From NCBI GenBank assembly GCA_031285815.1, contig JAITVM010000014.1, positions 1-7,098 of the forward strand: a stretch of DNA of 7,098 nt, given 5' to 3'. Positions 5,830-7,098 of this stretch are shown here, piece by piece. Positions within the stretch are counted from its first letter, which is position 1. Each line of letters begins with the position of its first letter. The translations under genes were made by a program, and so were the position numbers. Below the pieces are notes generated by a model. The model was not told the origin of the DNA. It saw only the letters and a program-made list of their open reading frames with translations, and ran no database searches. Origin of the DNA: Clostridiales bacterium. Its GTDB lineage: Bacteria; Bacillota; Clostridia; Lachnospirales; JAITVM01.

Positions 5830-6763
5830 TTATTGGGTTTCCTCCCATAGATAATAAATATAAAAGCGCCATCCGTACGGCGACGCCATTTGTTATCTGG
5901 TCGTCTATCAAGCAATTTTTTGTGCCGATTATTTGTGATGATATTTCTATGCCGCGGTTTATAGGCCCTGGGTGCATAACTATAACATCCGGTTTTGCGT
6001 ATGACAGCATTTCAGAATCTATTTTAAATAAATTACGGTATTCATTTGTAGACGGCATTAGCGAACCATATTGGCGTTCCGGCTGCAATTTAAGCGATAG
6101 GATTACATCCGCTGATTCTACCCCTTCATATGCATTATAAAAAATTTTAACGCCCAGGCTATCAATAAAATCCGGAATCAATGTTGGCGGCCCGATAACA
6201 GAAACCCTTGCGCCAAGTGTAGTAAGCGCCCAAATATTGCTCCGTGCCACCCTGCTGTGCATTACATCGCCAATAATTGAAACCTTTAAATTTTTAAAGC
6301 CGCCCTTTTGCTCTTTTATAGTCAGCAAATCTAAAAGCGATTGGGTCGGGTTTTCGTTTATGCCGTCGCCTGCATTAATAACACAGGCAAGTGCACTTTC
6401 TGCCAAAAGCTTTGCCGACCCCGACATTGGGTGCCTAATAATTATAAAATCGCCGCCCATTTGGTCAATTATCCTGCCAAGGTCAATTAAATTACCTAAA
6501 TCGCCGCCCTCGTCGCCAAGCTTCATCTCAACCACATTTGCGCCTAAATACCCTGCCGCCAAATCATATGATATTTTGTTGCGCGAAAGGGTATTTCCGA
6601 AAAGTGTAATAACCGATTTGCCATTTAAGATTGCCGCCCGTTTATTTTTTTGCGCTATGACATGCTTCATAGTTTCGGCAACTTTTAAAATATAATTTAT
6701 TTCGCCACTCGATACATCTTTTAAACTAATAAAATCTTTTCGCGTGAATTTCACTAAATGCAT
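5813..6763 (-). CDS. pyrB: Aspartate carbamoyltransferase catalytic-chain homologue, active site degenerate (PyrB')
   Basis: The 316-residue length and many signatures are those of ATCase: 'SLKDVSSGEI' near the N-terminus, 'FIIIRHPMSGSA', 'INAGDG', 'PTQSLLDLLTI', 'IIGDVMHSRVARSNIWAL', 'VIGPPTLIP', 'VMHPGPINRGIEI' and 'QITNGVAVRMA'. Several key residues differ. The STRTR carbamoyl-phosphate motif reads N-T-L-S-R-N-K (57-63) with a one-residue insertion. The 80s loop that normally supplies Ser80 and Lys84 (E. coli) to the neighbouring subunit is 'LGDEGGDLGN' (82-91). The catalytic His134 position is N138, and Arg229 is K225. Arg105, Gln137 and Arg167 equivalents remain (R110, Q141, R171 or R174). 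Activity is doubtful; an altered-substrate transcarbamylase is the alternative. The ATG at 6763 directly abuts AAGGAAG, so the in-frame GTG at 6754 (codon 4) is a credible alternative start. The gene overlaps the PyrC homologue by 17 bases. Confidence 0.88.
   Translation of the reverse strand: MHLVKFTRKDFISLKDVSSGEINYILKVAETMKHVIAQKNKRAAILNGKSVITLFGNTLSRNKISYDLAAGYLGANVVEMKLGDEGGDLGNLIDLGRIIDQMGGDFIIIRHPMSGSAKLLAESALACVINAGDGINENPTQSLLDLLTIKEQKGGFKNLKVSIIGDVMHSRVARSNIWALTTLGARVSVIGPPTLIPDFIDSLGVKIFYNAYEGVESADVILSLKLQPERQYGSLMPSTNEYRNLFKIDSEMLSYAKPDVIVMHPGPINRGIEISSQIIGTKNCLIDDQITNGVAVRMALLYLLSMGGNPINEAFN
5841..5846 (-). promoter_or_regulatory. Ribosome binding site of the PyrC homologue, inside the PyrB homologue
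   Basis: The minus strand reads GGGAGG, 11 bases before the ATG at 5829-5827. It lies within the last codons of the upstream gene, so the downstream protein keeps its own initiation signal in addition to possible coupling through the 17-base overlap. Confidence 0.7.
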
Positions 6764-6770
6764 CTTCCTT
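6764..6770 (-). promoter_or_regulatory. Ribosome binding site upstream of the PyrB homologue
   Basis: The minus strand reads AAGGAAG immediately before ATG 6763-6761 and 9 bases before GTG 6754-6752. Spacing favours the GTG and codon identity favours the ATG. The whole gap to the preceding gene is only 35 bases and contains no terminator-antiterminator structure. Confidence 0.45.
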
Positions 6771-6798
6771 CAAATAAATATACCGGCGCTAAAAAAAT

Positions 6799-7098
6799 TT
6801 ATCTTTTGCCATGCCCTACCGCTTTAATTAAAGCATTAAAATAATCCGGCAGCTGGGTTTCAAATTCCATATAAATATTTGTCCTGGGGTGTACAAAGCC
6901 CAGCACTTTTGCATGCAGTGCCTGGCCTATTAAATTAAACGGCTGCTTCTGGCGGCCATAAACCCTGTCCCCTACTAACGGGTGCCCATAGTCAGACATA
7001 TGCACCCGTATTTGATGCGTGCGCCCGGTTTTTAAAATCAACTCAACCAGTGTATATCCATCAAACCTATCCAAAACATTAAAATTAGTAATAGCAGG
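6799..7098 (-). CDS. rluD: RluA/RluD-family 23S rRNA pseudouridine synthase, C-terminal part (5' partial)
   Basis: The reading frame enters from the window edge at 7098 and stops at TAA 6801-6799, giving 99 residues. These are the C-terminal end of an RluA-family pseudouridine synthase: 'YTLVELILKTGRTHQIRVHM' followed by 'GHPLVGDRVYG', then 'GQALHAKVLGFVHPRT' and 'MEFETQLPDYF'. The N-terminal S4-like region and the catalytic 'HRLD' motif lie outside the window. Family members isomerise uridines in rRNA or tRNA. In Bacillota the copy next to lspA and the pyr genes (ylyB/rluD type) precedes pyrR-pyrB-pyrC, which fits this position. The symbol is by family and context; which RluA subtype it is cannot be told from this piece. 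An internal TTG at 7074 is not a start, since the homology continues upstream to the window edge. Confidence 0.88.
   Translation of the reverse strand, partial: PAITNFNVLDRFDGYTLVELILKTGRTHQIRVHMSDYGHPLVGDRVYGRQKQPFNLIGQALHAKVLGFVHPRTNIYMEFETQLPDYFNALIKAVGHGKR

Noticed and set aside
6237..6695. Open frame on the plus strand (152 codons) opposite the PyrB homologue
   Set aside because: It is a shadow of the minus-strand coding sequence, with low-complexity Ser/Pro/Ile composition and no recognisable domain.
4549..6763. Reading the degenerate pyrB/pyrC as ordinary active pyrimidine enzymes
   Set aside because: Re-reading the codons from the bases confirmed S-C-K for HxH, F for the His of HCE, G for the Asp of DHAP, and N for the His of HPTQ, so the changes are in the sequence itself.
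4549..6763. Explaining the degenerate pair as pseudogenes
   Set aside because: No stop codons, frameshifts or truncations are seen, lengths are normal, ribosome binding sites are present and structural motifs are preserved. Decay is not excluded but is the less economical reading from this one sequence.

Overview
The window looks like a chromosomal segment of a low-to-moderate GC Bacillota bacterium, probably a clostridial lineage. This rests on AT-rich codon use with frequent ATA and AGG, strong purine-rich Shine-Dalgarno sites, TTG starts, and the Firmicutes-type gene order rluD-pyrB-pyrC. It is densely coded, has no gap over 80 bases, and shows no mobile element, RNA gene or CRISPR array. 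It holds two operons that converge on one shared terminator.

Plus strand, 1-3796: a MurNAc / cell-wall recycling operon. In order it has the 3' end of an RpiR/MurR-type regulator with a SIS domain (1-318), a MupG-type 6-phospho-N-acetylmuramidase (326-1357), a MurP-type PTS EIIBC transporter (1437-2861) and the MurQ etherase (about 2885-3796). Together they would import and phosphorylate MurNAc or MurNAc-GlcNAc, split the phospho-disaccharide, and convert MurNAc-6-P to GlcNAc-6-P plus D-lactate. The regulator would probably sense MurNAc-6-P. The catalytic and phosphorylation residues that I can check in MurP and MurQ are intact.

Minus strand, 7098-3838: the C-terminal end of an RluA/RluD-family pseudouridine synthase, then an aspartate carbamoyltransferase homologue (PyrB), a class I dihydroorotase homologue (PyrC) overlapping it by 17 bases, and a membrane-anchored or exported DUF4230-like protein.

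The most notable observation is that both pyrimidine proteins look like pseudoenzymes. The PyrC homologue has lost every metal-ligand position of class I dihydroorotases (HxH, the second Asp of DDG, the His of HCE, the His of CHxST and the Asp of DHAP), plus several substrate-binding residues. The PyrB homologue has a scrambled STRTR carbamoyl-phosphate motif, has lost the Ser/Lys of the 80s loop, and has Asn in place of the catalytic His of GxxHPTQ. Yet both frames are full length, in family register, well supplied with ribosome binding sites and translationally overlapped. That suggests a retained non-catalytic (structural, regulatory or repurposed) PyrB'-PyrC' pair rather than random decay. 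Non-catalytic PyrC' paired with an active PyrB is known from Pseudomonas. A pair in which both partners are degenerate is not something I recognise.

A 17-bp, A-tract/T-tract hairpin (3776-3817) ends both operons and reaches into the end of murQ.
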